This document shows positions 10,470 through 23,165 of a stretch of DNA of 64,000 nt, piece after piece. The notes below the pieces were generated by a model. The model was given only the letters and a program-made list of their open reading frames with translations. It ran no database searches and had not been told where the DNA came from. Source of the stretch: Watersipora subatra (taxonomy: Eukaryota > Bryozoa > Gymnolaemata > Cheilostomatida > Watersiporidae); contig NC_088715.1 of NCBI RefSeq assembly GCF_963576615.1, forward strand, positions 1,380,001 to 1,444,000. The letters run 5' to 3'. The number at the start of each line of letters is the position of its first letter. Position 1 is the stretch's first letter. A program made the position numbers and the translations under genes.

Positions 10470-10745
10470 CATTTTGTATGAGCATAGCAGACAGATGGTG
10501 GGGTAGAGAATAGCTCCTGGTTGAATTGCTTGATGTCCAACCCTCCGCCTAGCAGCAGAATCCCCCTGAGTTGCTTGATATGCGGATTAATAATTCACAT
10601 GAGCTATTACTCAAGTATAAATCATCGCTCATGTAGACCATGTATAGGAATGACATCTTATACACGGATGATTTAGCTAAAGTCCTTCACCCTAGTATCA
10701 ATAATAGTTGCAGTAGACCAGTCAGCATATCCTACTGATGGCAAG
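10470..10745 (+). repeat. Repeat shared with 19866-20130
   Basis: Blocks in common include 'ctgagttgcttgatatgc', 'tagaccatg.ataggaatg', 'catcttataca.ggatga', 'gtccttcaccctac/gtatc' and 'catatcctactgatggca'. In copy 2 it follows element R directly, so it is probably an inner or 3' part of that element. Confidence 0.6.
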
Positions 10746-10769
10746 TAACCAAAATTAGATATCAGTGGA

Positions 10770-11030
10770 TTTTGTAGTCAACACTTGATTTATTTTATCC
10801 GAGTGTTGATGCCAGCCTAGAAACCTGCCTGGTTCAACACTACAGCCACCTGTTATGGTTGTCACTGAGTATAACATCAGATGAGGAACAAAACGTCTTA
10901 CAGCAATGTTCATAAAAAGGGAGAAATAACCAATCGATTTTTGGGTTTTTAGCTGGATCATTAATTCAAGCTGAGGGATGCAGAAATATGTCATTTGAAA
11001 ATCTGTGATTGGTTTGTTTACTATAAATGA
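10770..11030 (+). repeat. Element R end fragment, right part
   Basis: It matches 7530-7690 and 16265-16490: 'cctgcctggttca', 'agccacctgttatg.ttg', 'accagatgaggaacaaa'-type, 'cataaaaagggagaa' and 'caattcaagctga'. It completes the fragment at 9440-9530. Confidence 0.6.
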
Positions 11031-11905
11031 CAGCCATACGCTAATATCAGTGAGTCAATGAGGTTTACCAGAACTTCATATATAAATAATCACTTACCTT
11101 GTGTGCATACCTCAACATCCTGTTGGATCTCATTGTTTATAATTAATACCAGCTGTACACTGGACACATGCCAGGATGGTATTTATTTTTGACAACCAAC
11201 TGACAGCAAATAAACAATAGAGGTTCCAAAGTTTGCTCAGTGTGATAGGTTGGTGAGTAGAACGCTAATGACTTGCTGTTTTATTGCATAGCTCAAAATT
11301 ACATGGCTTGCATGATGCTGTCACTAGAGGGAAGACTATTATACGTTAGGAGAGTAGCTCTATGAAATGCTCTATGTTTATATAAACCTTAACAACTATG
11401 AACAATACTGTTACTAATCAGCGTATTTAAGAAGGTAGAGAGATGTAGGTTTTCATAGAAGATCCTTTTATAACAGCTGGTTTATAGTCAAACTTTAAAG
11501 ATCCTTTACAGCAACTACTGAAGAGAAAGTGAAACTAACAACTGGCTTACACTAGCCAATTACATGTAGTTGTTAAACATTTACTCAGCCTTTGAGGGAA
11601 ACATTATAGAGCTAAAGAAACAATTATATTCCTGTGTCTCAATGTATAATAAAAACTATTTATAACGGTTTTATTATTTTGAAAGTATAGCTAACAATTC
11701 AATTTTACCATTTTAAATTATGTTGCTCTGTGTATGAACTAATTAATAATGTTGCGACACTGACCTCTACACAATGATACCACAGCAGAAGCAATTTTTG
11801 TATACATATAAACAATATATATAATAGTATAATTAGGATATCTCACTGAAATATATTAAAAGATAACTTATAATTAGTAGCTTTTACACCTGTTTGACTT
11901 ATCCC
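11031..11905. other. No recognisable feature
   Basis: AT-rich sequence. I see no open frame with a recognisable domain, no tandem array and no terminal inverted repeat. Confidence 0.4.
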
Positions 11906-11908
11906 TGT

Positions 11909-12420
11909 TGAGCTGGTTGTTGTGGTTGACCTGGTTGTTATTGTTGACCTGGTTGTTGTGGTTGACCTGGTTGTTGTGGTTGACCTGTTTGTTATAGTTG
12001 GCCTGGTTGTTATGGTTGACCTGTTTGTTATGGTTGACCTGGTTGTTATGGTTGACCTGGTTGTTACGGTTGACCTGGTTGTTGAGGTTGACCTGGTTGT
12101 TGTGGTTGACCTGGTTGTTATGGTTGACCTGGTTGTTATGGTTGACCTGTTTGTTATGGTTGACCTGGTTGTTATGGTTGACCTGGTTGTTACGGTTGAC
12201 CTGGTTGTTGAGGTTAATCTAGTGTTTATGGTTGACCTGGTTGTTGTTGTTGACCTGGTTGTTATAGTTGATCTGGTTGTTGGGGCTGACCTGGTTGTTG
12301 TGGTTGACCTGGTCGTTATGGTTGCCCTGGTTGTTATGGTTGACCTGGTTGTTATGTTTTGACCTGGTTGTTGTGGTTGTCCTGTCGTTATGGTTGACCT
12401 GGTTGTTATGGTTGTCAGGA
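11909..12420 (+). repeat. 18-bp minisatellite, about 28 copies
   Basis: The unit is ggttgttatggttgacct, with variants ggttgttgtggttgacct and ggttgttacggttgacct. Since 18 is a multiple of three, it reads as an endless VVMVDL or WLLWLT peptide, and Asn-rich on the other strand. These are artefacts of the repeat and not a protein. A higher-order repeat of several units is visible: the ...gttacggttgac...gttgaggtt... block recurs. Confidence 0.9.
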
Positions 12421-12599
12421 CTGTTTAAAAATGCACATAAGATTCTACCTGACATAACCTGAGAATCAGCCTTTGCAGCTGTGAATTTTTAGATACCTAT
12501 TGGAATTGTGGCTAAGAAAATATATTCATGTAAAGAAGCCTGTAGCTCTGCTATATTTTCTTCTCGATGCACAAGATTAATGCTATGAAAGATATTGAA

Positions 12600-12780
12600 T
12601 ATACTCGCATCATTTATTACAAGCTGATGGTGCAATGATAACGGCCAGAGATAACAGCAATATTTTATTTAAATATTTATATTTTTTAATGTATATATTT
12701 TTTAATATATACATTTTTTATTTAATATATTATTTATTATGATAATCATAGTACTCCAATCATAGTGTATGAATTATAAT
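12600..12780. other. Very AT-rich spacer
   Basis: Dominated by stretches of ttttttaatatata and taaatattta with local self-complementarity. No gene. Confidence 0.5.
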
Positions 12781-12961
12781 AATAATGATTGTAATCCGAT
12801 GACCAAACGAGAAGAGCCAATGTTTGAGAGTTTTTTTGATAAATGCATGTGCACACAACTTACAAAAATTATTCATCAACAACGTCGCAAACCCTTGTAC
12901 GAAAATCTCATCAACAAATTTAACCATTTTTCTGTGGAGTCGTTTAAGTATAATACCAATA
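12781..12961 (+). mobile_element. Fragment of a foldback-element right arm
   Basis: It aligns with 51865-52025 inside the 50-kb foldback element: 'aaatgcatatg/gtgcacacaact', 'caaacccttgtac', a 'gtagagtcgttcaagtataat'-like block. It stops exactly where the next foldback copy begins at 12964, so that copy may have inserted into an older one. Confidence 0.55.
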
Positions 12962-12963
12962 CA

Positions 12964-15510
12964 CTAGAAATTCCACTGTCATACAGCCCACGACCAAAGT
13001 AGTAATGGAAAAAAGAAAGGGTACTGTTGGTTGTCGAAAAAGTAGTTCTTAGCAGGAATTGACAGAGTATAATGTAAATGAGACTTGTTTGAGATGATAT
13101 AAAATAAATTTGAGGGAGCACGACTCCATAAAGGCGCAACAGAAATAACAGAAATGTAACAGAAATAAATATTAATAAAATAAATAATTAACTATCTCAA
13201 ACTTATGTTTACAATAATAAAATAAATATTAATTCAAGCGGTAGACCTAAACTACTGTACGTAATTTAACTAACAACAGCAATAATGAAATATGTTTATT
13301 ATATCTCTTATTATATTGAAATGCAATATTAAAAGTAAATGGCAAGCTGCCGTGTAATACACAATTTGAAAGTTGGTTGTTGGTTAAAATAAATATTAAT
13401 TCAAGCTGTAGACCTAAACTACTGTACGTAATTTAACTAACAACAGCAATAATGAAATATGTTTATTATAGCTCTGAAATGCAATATTACAAGTAAAATA
13501 TATTGTAATATACAGTTTGAAAGTTGGTTGTGTTGAATGCAGAACAGTTTTTACAACGATATGTAACGGAAATAAATATTAATAAAATAAATATTAAACT
13601 ATCTCAAACTTATGTTTTACAATAATAAAATAAATATTAATTCAAGCTGTAGACCTAACCTACTGTACGTAATTTAACTAACAACAACAATACCAACAAT
13701 AAAGAAATATGTTTGTTATATCTCTGAAATGCAATATTAAAAGTTAAACAGCAAACTGATGTGTAATATACAGTTTGAAAGTTGGTTGCGTTGTGATGAA
13801 TGTAGAATGGTTTTGACAGCGATATGTAACAGAGAGCAAGCGTTGGCCTTTACGCGTCTGGAAGTTTTATGCAAACTGGAGTGAAATAAAGAAATATTCT
13901 TGTCATGAAAGGGCGTTGGAGTAACGCCCTACCTTGTAGATAAGATGTAAAGAAATCTGGCTGATGTTCTAGATAATTTGAAAAACCTTCGGTAATTGGA
14001 CAAAAACGTAGGCTGATAAACTGTGTACCACATTTTCGTACCTGTAAATCGGTCTACGCCTCAAACAGTACACAGTAAAAGGTTCTACTATCTGTCGCAC
14101 GGCTTTATTGGCGTTTCGTAGGTCGGTCGAAACTATTAATAAACCAAGCTGTTCAAGCGTTTTGTGGCGATTTGTGGCAAGACTTTATCGTTCTATTCTC
14201 TGTCGCTCGGCGTAACAATTTCCGGTCTTAACTTATTAAACGAAGCTTTTCAAGCGTTTTGTGACGATTTTCGTCCTAATAAATCTGCCTATTTACGTAT
14301 AATCCGATCAGATGGGTTAGTTTTAGGAATTTGCGTCAACCTTTCAAAGGCTTGGTAACATATTTAAATAGGTTTATATGCGTTTTGTATCATTATTATA
14401 CTTAAACGACTTTACTGAAAAATAGTTAAATTTTTTGATAGGATTTCATTGCAAGGGTTTGGTGACGGCCGTTAACGGATAATTTTTCGGGAGTTGTGTG
14501 CACATGTGCATTTATCATAATTCTCCCAATCAATCGTTTCACTCTTGTTTGGTCGTGGGAAAACACATACAAACCTATTCAAATATATTACCAAGTCTCT
14601 GAAAAGTGCTGACAGTATCTTAAAACTTACCCATCTGAACGATATAAATAGACTGATTAATTTGGCCAAAAATCATTATTGAAACTTGCTAAGCTTTACT
14701 TTTATCAAATTTAGGACCAGAAAACGAACTGCCGAGCAACACAAAATAGAACCATTAAGTCGTGCGCATTTAACGATAAAATAACGTGCACATATCACCA
14801 GTCTATAGCATTGCCAAAATGCCGCAGGTTTCTGTAATTAACGTAAAAGAACTGAAATATAATCGTTTCTTTTTTGCCTATTTCAAAGTAACTGACATTT
14901 TAGACACTTTTGAGTACTTTGGTATTCTAACTGATGTCCAACGCAGTGAAAGTAAAGGAAATGATGGTGATATGTTTTTTCTAACGATTCATATGAGATT
15001 ATTACAATATTTAATTATAAGTTTGGATGACTATTGAAGTGTTATAGTCACACTAACAACATTGATGATGTACAATATGTTACTGTTATTATTTTTTCTA
15101 AATAGTTTTGTTAAATCGATTTTCTAAAAATCTATATAAATATCACAACTTCTTGATATTGTTAGCTATGACATTTTGAAATGTAAACAAAATTGTGTAT
15201 TGTTTTTCTATTATTACAGTAATACTATATTAATAACATTGGTTACTCTCATAACATCAGTGCATTTTACTTATAATGTTGCATTTCTCCTATTGCAGGA
15301 GGAGAGATATAAACATAATATTTTCCTTTCATTATTGCTGTTTGTTGTGCATAATAACGCCCACTCTCAGTACATTACAGCTACTATTGCAGTTATCCTA
15401 TTGCACTGCAGTGCCATTTGATGGCTAATATTGCATTTCTCAACCATCAGTACCCTTTCTTTTTTCCAATATCACTTTGGTTGTGGGCTGTATGATAGGG
15501 GAATTTATAG
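12964..15510. mobile_element. Foldback element A, long imperfect inverted repeats
   Basis: The left end is CTAGAAATTCCACTGTCATA; the right end (near 15473-15510) is its imperfect inverse and carries the same ccacgaccaaagt and ggaaaaaagaaagggtac blocks. Inverted homology continues deep into both arms, for example the rule 'aaatgcaatattaaaagtaaa' on the left against its reverse on the right near 15270. The left arm is about 1.58 kb and the right about 0.95 kb, with almost no spacer. The left arm holds three tandem subrepeats. No transposase frame exists, so it is non-autonomous. A TA follows the right end, but the left flank is CA. Confidence 0.75.
13186..13810 (+). repeat. Subterminal tandem subrepeats in the foldback left arm
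   Basis: There are three copies of a module of about 170-240 bases, starting near 13218, 13387 and 13627. Each carries 'aataaatattaattcaagc', 'gtagacctaa.ctactgta', 'aaatatgttt.ttata' and 'cagtttgaaagttggttg'. The same three-fold array is in the 50-kb copy (near 50263, 50429 and 50669). The right arms keep only one. Confidence 0.7.
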
Positions 15511-15880
15511 TATATAATTATAATATTATTTGACACAATTATGCGACATATACTAGAAAAAATAGATTGCACATTTACATGTATATGAACCTGAACAAGT
15601 ACAAATGGTTGTTATCCCCCCTCTATGTTCAAAAGTGATTACATGACTAAATATAAATAAGAGAAAGTAAAAGTCAAAGTTACAAAATAACTCTAGACTA
15701 ACTCTATTAATAAGTAGAATGAGGACCTGATGAGAGACACCATGAATCAGATTTGCAAAGAAACCAAAAGTTAGACTTTTTGGATGAGTCTTACTTTAAT
15801 ATAATACCCAAGAAACTAATTCAACCCAAAAATAAATCTACTAGCGGTGTGCAAATTTAATATTCTACTATCCAATAACC
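15511..15880. other. Short spacer after foldback element A
   Basis: No gene. The first 35 bases ('tataatattatttgacacaa') weakly resemble the continuation of the foldback right arm (tataatgattaataatgaca near 52018), which would fit nested insertion. Confidence 0.3.
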
Positions 15881-16500
15881 TTTTAGACGATCGGTTGATA
15901 ACCTTAGGCTATGTATTAAAGAAACTTGCATCATCCGTTATAATTTACCGGATGTTGTACAGTCAGACATAGAAAATCCAGGGTTTTGTAAAGTAGAAGA
16001 TTTGCCGCTGTTACGCCTTCTTTAATTGGGTCAGATGCTGCTACTTCCCGTCGCTGTGATAAAGTGGAAGTATTGCCGCATATGGTTCAGATAAACTATA
16101 TTATTCTCATGATCAGCAACAGCCTGCATCATGGGTGTTGCAATGCTCTGATAAGACAGCCATTGACGTGAATTGTATACATAAGGATCCTAAATGCCAG
16201 GTTTATTTAATAAATAAGATCTCAGGTGGCGTTGTGAGTATGTGAGGTGATCTGTTTTACCAGAGCTTAGATGCCAGCCATGACTAGTCACCTGCCTCGT
16301 TTACACACTTAAGCCACCTGTTATGGTTGCTGCTATATATAGTACCAGATGAGGAACAAACATTCTTATAGCATAGTCGATAAAGAGGGAAAGGGAATCA
16401 ACCTCCATTTGACCTCTTAGCTAAGCAATTCAAGCTGATTGGTACAGAAAGATTGAATTCACAAACTGGAACTGGTTTGTTATAAATATTATTCCAAACC
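15880..16500. mobile_element. Decayed element R, copy 2, left part
   Basis: It matches 7050-7690 in order (ccttaggctatg, 'ggttcagataaactatatta', 'gacgtgaattgtatacataa', 'agccacctgttatggttgct'). The match then stops, and the body resumes at about 17960 after an inserted half foldback element. Confidence 0.55.
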
Positions 16501-16643
16501 ATATTGTGCAACAGGTAAAGTGCACTTGCTCAACAAGATGTCTACGCCTGATGCACCTTAATAAACTAAATTGCCTTCCGCAATAAATAGAACAGCATTT
16601 GCTAGCACCGTGTCATATATTCTGACAATAAACACTCTATAAA

Positions 16644-17815
16644 CTAGAAATTTCACTGTCATACAGCCCACGACCAAAGTGATAATGGAAAAAAGAACGA
16701 GTAATGTTGGTTGTTGAAAAAGTAGTTCTCAGCAGGAATTGATAGATTATAGAGTAAATGAGACTTTTTTGAAATATAAATTGAAATAGAAATGTTCTAG
16801 AAATGGCTTGAAAAGCTTGTTTTAATACAATAATAAATCAAACCTAATTACACAAAAAGTCACACCTAATATATTGCTATCTCAAACCTGTTTTACAACG
16901 AAAAAAAATATTAATTTAAGCTGTAGGCCTAACCTACTGTAATGTATGTATTTTCCCAACAACGATAAGGAAATATGTTTCTTATAACTCAGAAATGCAA
17001 AAGTAGAAGTAAAATGGCAAGCTAATGTGTACTATACACAGTTTGAAAGTTGGCTGTGTTGAATGTAGAATGGTATTGATAGCGATCTTTAACAGAACGT
17101 AAGTATGGGCATTCACACGTCTGAAAGTTTTCTGCAAACTGCAACAAAATAAAAATGTTCACATCATAAAGGGGCAATGTAGTTCAGCCCTAGCTTGTAC
17201 ATAAGTTGTAAATAATTTTGGCTAACATTTTAAATAATGAAACCTTCAGTGATTGAACAAAAAACATAGGCTGATAAACTGTGTAACACAATTTCGTACC
17301 TGTATTTCGGTCTACGCCTCAAACGGTCTACGTTTATTACAGAAACCTTTGTATAATTTTGATTAAAAGTAAACAATGCCATAAACTGGTGAAATGAGCA
17401 CGGTTTTGAAATTCGCACTGCTAAATAGTTTTACTATCTGTCGCACGGCTTTATTGGCATATCGTAGGCCGGTCCTAACTTTTATTAAACCAAGCTTTTC
17501 CAGTGTTTTGTTGAAATTTTTGTCCAAATTATTCTGTCTATTTGTGTATAATCCGATCAGTTGGGTAAGTTTTAAGATAATGCCAACGGTTTACAAAGAC
17601 TTGGTAACATATTTAAATAGGCTTAAATGTGTTTTGTATCATTATTATACTTTTACGACTCTGCAAGACAATGGTTAAATTTGTTTATGATATTTCAAAT
17701 CATAGGTTCCTCTCATTGTTGATGAATAATTTCGTAAGTTGATTGCAGTCATTTGAAGTCATTTTTCATAAAAACTCTTAAATTAAGCTCCCGTTCGTTT
17801 GGTCTTGGGACGATG
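16644..17815 (+). mobile_element. Foldback element B, left arm only
   Basis: It starts CTAGAAATTTCACTGTCATA, then ccacgaccaaagt, as in copies A and C. It follows the left arm through the subrepeat, the 'ctatctgtcgcacggcttta' block and the 'gttcgtttggtcttggga' block, where copies A and C reach their centre. No right arm is present. It lies inside element R copy 2, so it is younger than that copy. Confidence 0.65.
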
Positions 17816-17959
17816 TATAACACAGATCAAAGGTAAGCATAGATGATTGAGATATCTAGCAAGTACATACCAGTTTTTTCAATGGTTTGGAGTTACGACC
17901 TCGTGTTTTAAATAGAAAATTGTGAAGTGGTAGCATTGTGACAGAAGACCTGTAGTAAA

Positions 17960-20130
17960 TACAAATGGTACATGAAAAGAGAAATACAATGAATGTATAT
18001 AAAGAATGAATAAAAATACATCACATCTACCACAATGTACTCTGCAGTCTAACATTTGTTTACATGCTTTTGCACCAGCTAAAGGTTATTAGAAAAGTCT
18101 TGAAATGTGATTTAAAATTTAATTTATATCTTTAAAGTTTACACCTTATATTAAAAGCTAATAAATGGTAAAGAAAGAGAAAATGTGAGGAAGTACATCA
18201 CAGTGTACATAACCTATACATATCCAATACAGTAGCCTACTACCAAGTACAATTCTTATCAACAGAGACTCAAAGGGAAGCTTATTCAACAATAGGAGTG
18301 CTTCATGACAGTATCTTTAGAACGGAACACTGTTATTAAGGGAAGACAACTTCTATGGCAAATCAAAGTTGGTATAAAAATACTAATAACAAAAGTGTCA
18401 AGAAAACAACCAAAAAAACAATCAAGAAAACAGGCCAACAAGAAAACATAATAAAAAAGGAATAAAGCTGGAGGAGCCAAGTAAGGGCCCTGGTAATAAA
18501 GGTACAGTAGATGGCCCTATAACATAAGTTCTAGATAACATAAATAATTTATGGGAAGTTTTACCTTCGTACTAGAAAAAAAATTAACATAATGTAAAGT
18601 ATCAGGTCGTGTGTGTTTTTAAATTAAAATGTTTTTAAATGAAAAAATAACCAAATAAATGTGAATGAATGTCGACAATGTGCGTTTCTTATCAACTTCT
18701 TACAGATTGCTGAAACGAGGGTCTATAAAACCAGTGATATTTATTAGTGAAAAAGAGAAAAAAAATGTTAATGCAAGCCAATAATACAGCAGTTATGGTG
18801 CCGCCAGCAAATAAAAAAAGCTCATTCAAGTTTTTCTATTTTTTATGGCTAAATGGGTGAGTTTAAAAAGATATTTGAACGTATGAGCTCGTTTATATGT
18901 ATTTTACTGTTCTTATAACGTAAAATCCTCATAACATAAATCTTGCAGGAGCAGATTATTTATGTTGTAGGAGCAAGTACTGTATTTTGAAGTATCAAGA
19001 TCAGGTTAAACAAGGAACTACTATTAGCCTGAGACAGTTAACCCAATCCAGTACAATCCTCCACCACCAGAAGCGCAGCCCTCCCATGAAGATGTGGTGA
19101 AGACGTTGAGGTTGCTGGGGTAAGGACACATCTCTGTTTTAGTGGAGCGGATGGCCATTTGACAAGAGGACCAAGACTGGAACAAAGGAAGACTAAGCCT
19201 GGCTTCTAAAGAAATAAAAGAAGAAGGTGAGGAGACAACCCTAAATTGTTGGCTAATTTTGTAGGGCCTTTTCAAATAAAAAAGGTTTAACCAAACAATA
19301 CGTGTTAGCTAGAACGACAGGGCCAGTTCTCAGTGCAGAATGAAAGCAGACTGAAACCATTGCATGCCTGTCCAGAAGTGCTTGGGCAAGCACCAGCTAC
19401 CATAGAGCCAAGAAGAGGGGTTCAACATAAAATGAGCAAGGGCTAGGAGCCCAGATGGAGAAGCAGAGCTGGAAATAGCAAAGCCAAAAACAGAAGCTTA
19501 CACCTTCCTTGCATTTAGCAAAGAACTGGAAAGCTGGCTTTAGGAGCTCAGGAAGGAGCCAGGAGCTGGAGAATCAACCAAAACAAGAAAGAAAATTTTC
19601 AGGAAAGCCAGGTAAGCCCGCTAACCCACTGCCAATCCAGCTTCCTAGCCAAAAGAGAAAACATCTGGGCTCATTAGGTAAAAACCCTGTCTGGCCAGAA
19701 ATACTCGGCCACCTGAATGTTATGGAAAGCGGGAGTGACCAGCGATGGGAAAGTCGATGAAGAGAACAACAAGGACAGCGTTGCCAGAACCCAAGTGAGC
19801 AGGGGTGCTGTTGACATGGATTACATAACTCATTTTGTTTTTAACAGATAGAAAGTCTTCTGAATGAAGGTGGTGGGGTAGGAGTAGCTCATGATTGGAT
19901 TGTTTGATGTTCAATCGTCTGCCTAGCAGCAGAAAACTAAGTAATGTTCATCAGTCAACCCACTGAGTTGCTTGATATGCTGATTGATTATTCACATGAA
20001 ATATTACTCATGTAAAAATGATTGCTTTTGTAGACCATGCATAGGAATGGCATCTTATACAGGGATGATTTAATTACAGTCCTTCACCCTACCATCGATA
20101 TCAGTTGCAGTTAGCATATCCTACTGATGG
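17960..20130. mobile_element. Decayed element R, copy 2, right part
   Basis: It matches 7690-9130 and then 10470-10745. Shared stretches include 'aaaatacatcacatctacca', 'gtgaggaagtacatcacagt', 'aagatgtggtgaagacgttg', a ttctcagtgcagaatgaaag-like block and 'cagcgttgccagaacccaag'. A segment near 18490-18950 is absent from copy 1. No reading frame is intact. Confidence 0.5.
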
Positions 20131-20572
20131 CATGTACAGGCGTATTCCGACACTTTGTTGGCTGCAGAATGTGACACAACTTTTACCAACACATACCACT
20201 AATTTGTAACCTTACCCGTCAATATTTGTACAATCCACCGGAAGTTGCCCTTAAGGTACAGCACACAGGCTTATGTTATTATTGGTTCTGACCAAAATCA
20301 TTTGAGTCATTGAGCCATAGCAGTGAACGAAAAACATATAATTATTCAGCCGAAATTCACAGAATAGTCAGAGCTGTGCATGCACGCCGAAATCATAGTC
20401 GAAACACTTTTAATTGGCTAAACAAATTGTAAGTGAGCACAATTCTAGCAGTTTTCATCATTTATATATTCCAAGACCCATAAAGCAAAACGTAAAATAT
20501 ACTAACTTGATTTGCCATAGAAAATACAATGCAACTGACCTAATTGCGTTAAAGATAGCGCAATCAAGGTGT

Positions 20573-21080
20573 GGTGTAGCGGGTCATAACATTCAGTGTT
20601 TGTATAGTGATTGTATAGAGCCATATGATATGCTTATGCTGACCACTAGCATACTGGGTTACATATTAGGACTTACTGTGGTATATCTTACTAGAGTCTC
20701 TGTATGGACTGTTGTTATATGGCACATTCAAAAAGGATGGAAGGGGTTTCAGACAAACTGATACAAGCCATTGGTTATGTCATGGGATAATCACAATAGG
20801 AGCACTTCTAAGATGAGTGGATATTTATTTAGCCATAAATGAGTGCACCACTTTACGTGAAGAAGTTATGTGCACCTGATGTTCTTTACTTTATAAAATA
20901 GTTTTGTCTATAGTCTCATGCTTGTAGCAACAATCAGAATATCAAATTTTCAGTAACCAAAATAAATAGAAGGAACCATGACACTTCGCTAATATGATAA
21001 GAAATAGTACGCGATTAGTGGCTGACAACTCCTTAAATGTATTTTCAGATAGCTACATATGTCATTTTTGATTGGAGCAG
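20573..21080 (+). repeat. Direct repeat D, copy 1
   Basis: It is highly similar to 22130-22625. Both carry 'gcttatgctgaccactagca', 'tactgggttacatatt', 'gactgttgttatatggcaca', 'agacaaactgatacaa' and 'tttataaaatagttttgtct'. An open frame of 115 residues over its start has no recognisable domain and is not conserved in copy 2, so I do not call it a gene. Confidence 0.7.
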
Positions 21081-21505
21081 ACACTAAACTAGGCATTAGG
21101 TTAACTGTTGGAAAAAAGGTTTGTAAAAATAGCTTAAACAATACGCTAAAGAGTACAGGCTGAACTTGGCACATGATTGGCTTGACTTGTCTACCAATGT
21201 CATGTACCACGCCAGTTTCGATGAGTATTTTAACGCGGCAAAGCATAAAAACCTGCCTGTTAAAGTTTGTGAGTCGATCTCTAAATATAGCCATCAGCAA
21301 ACATGATAAGTATTATAAAGTCACCATAGTAACTGCTGAATCTTGGCCTTTGCAATGTTTACGTTGAATGGCTGTTTCAACTATTTCTAACACCTCTGTA
21401 TCTCATCTTCCACAGCTATATCTTCCACATACATATCTGATTGGAGCAGACACTGTACTAGGCATTAAGGTAATGGTTGAAGAAAAGGGTGGTAAAATAG
21501 CTTAA
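21065..21505 (+). repeat. Shorter direct repeat pair within the D region
   Basis: The block 'gattggagcagacact', with a following ctaggcatta and an ending atagcttaaa, occurs at 21068-21137 and again at 21438-21505. It marks a second duplication in the spacer between the D copies. Confidence 0.55.
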
Positions 21506-22129
21506 AATAAAAAAGCTTAGAATAAAAAATAGTGCATTCTAAGCAGTTGCATTGTGTGTATTATGTTTACGTAATACATAATACGTGTATCGGACTATAC
21601 CAATAGCAAAACTCGTAAAATCGTGATTGCTAATAATTTGTTCAACCAATTTATTAAAAGCGTCTCGTCTACGATTACGGTGTGCTGTATACGATTACAG
21701 CTCTGACAATTCTGTCGATTTTGGCTGAATAAGTGTGTGTTTTTTTCATTTCGTGATTTTGGTCTGGACCAACAAAATTGTCACAGACATGCCTTTAGTG
21801 GTATCACATGGAGTAGGATAATTAATTGACAAACAAAGCTAGTCCCCTTTTTTCCTCAGTGGTTGATCATCAGTCAGCCAGCCCTTACCAAAGCTCTTCA
21901 AGTTGCTGAGATTCATAGAGAAGTCAGCATGCTTCTTAGCAGACTTCTAATCAATTGTCTCAATCACCTCCACTTTTTAGCTACAATACAGGCTAATAAT
22001 AGAGGGCATCTCAGGTTAGTCCCTTTGCTATTAGAAGTTGATGCATATGACTGACTAATATCATCAAGCAACCTGTCAAGAGGGGTGCTACAGGATGGTG
22101 AACCATCATAATACATGTTGTATTGTGAT

Positions 22130-22625
22130 GTAGCGGGTCATAATATTCAGTGTTTATATAGTGAGTGTGTAGAGCCATAGGATATGCTTATGCTGACCAC
22201 TAGCATACTGGGTTACATATTGTGACTTACTGTGGTATGTCTTGGTGGAGTCTCTGTACAGACTGTTGTTATATGGCACACTCAAAAAGGATGAAAGGGG
22301 TTTGAGACAAACTGATACAAACCATTGTGTATGCCATGGGATAATCACAATTAGAGCACATCTGGGGTGAGTTGATATTTGATTTGCCCATGAGTGAGTG
22401 CACCACTTCACGTGAAAAAGAAGTTATGTGCACCTGTTCTTTACTTTATAAAATAGTTTTGTCTATAGTCTCATGCTATTGTTGCTTGTAGTGACAATCA
22501 GAAGATTAAATTTACAGTTACTAAAATAAATAGAAGGAACAAAGACACTTTACTATCATGATAAGAAATAGGATGCAAGTAGTGACGGACAACTCCTTAG
22601 ATGTACTCTCAGAACACATCTACAT
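22130..22625 (+). repeat. Direct repeat D, copy 2
   Basis: Partner of 20573-21080 at a distance of about 1.56 kb, same orientation, with scattered substitutions. Confidence 0.7.
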
Positions 22626-23117
22626 CTTTTACATAGCTTAGTGGAAATAAGAAGATGACCTTTACTTTGTAAGACTTTTCAAATCAGTGGCTTGGTAAAG
22701 AGAAGTTTCTGATCTCTTTTAAACTGGTTTCGGACTCATTTAAATGAATACTAATTAGTAGGCCTACTTATTTCCTCTTTAACTACCCTCAATTATAAAA
22801 ACTAAATGTTTTCGATGTGAATTAATGTAACTTATTTATGGTTTTCTCTTTCCGGTCTTAAAACTTCTCCACAGTTAATTTTGGGAAGCAAACAAACAAT
22901 GCAGCTATTTACAATTAATATTTATGTTTATTTATATAAATCTCAATCTGTAGTTCGTTTATAGCTATTAAATTTTTGAAATTAAAAGCTCAATTCATTC
23001 TCGATTTGAAATCATAGGAATGCAATCCCAAGTTTCAAACCAAGTATTTACCTACTGGGCTATACAGTCATTAACATTACATCACTCTTATCATATACCG
23101 CATATTGTATGCACTCG

Positions 23118-23165
23118 CCATAAACCTATTAACTATATTATACTGTATAGTCAATAGGTCTATGG
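23118..23165. other. Imperfect hairpin, 20-base arms
   Basis: The arms are ccataaacctattaactata and the inverse of tatagtcaataggtctatgg, with 18 of 20 paired and an 8-base loop. Weaker pairing extends about ten bases further out. No function is assigned. Confidence 0.5.

Noticed and set aside
11922-12462. 146-residue VVMVDL repeat protein and overlapping frames
   Set aside because: The frame exists only because the 18-bp satellite unit is a multiple of three; no non-repetitive flanking protein is present.
20414-20761. 115-residue protein in direct repeat D
   Set aside because: The frame is not maintained in the highly similar second copy, so it shows no coding constraint.
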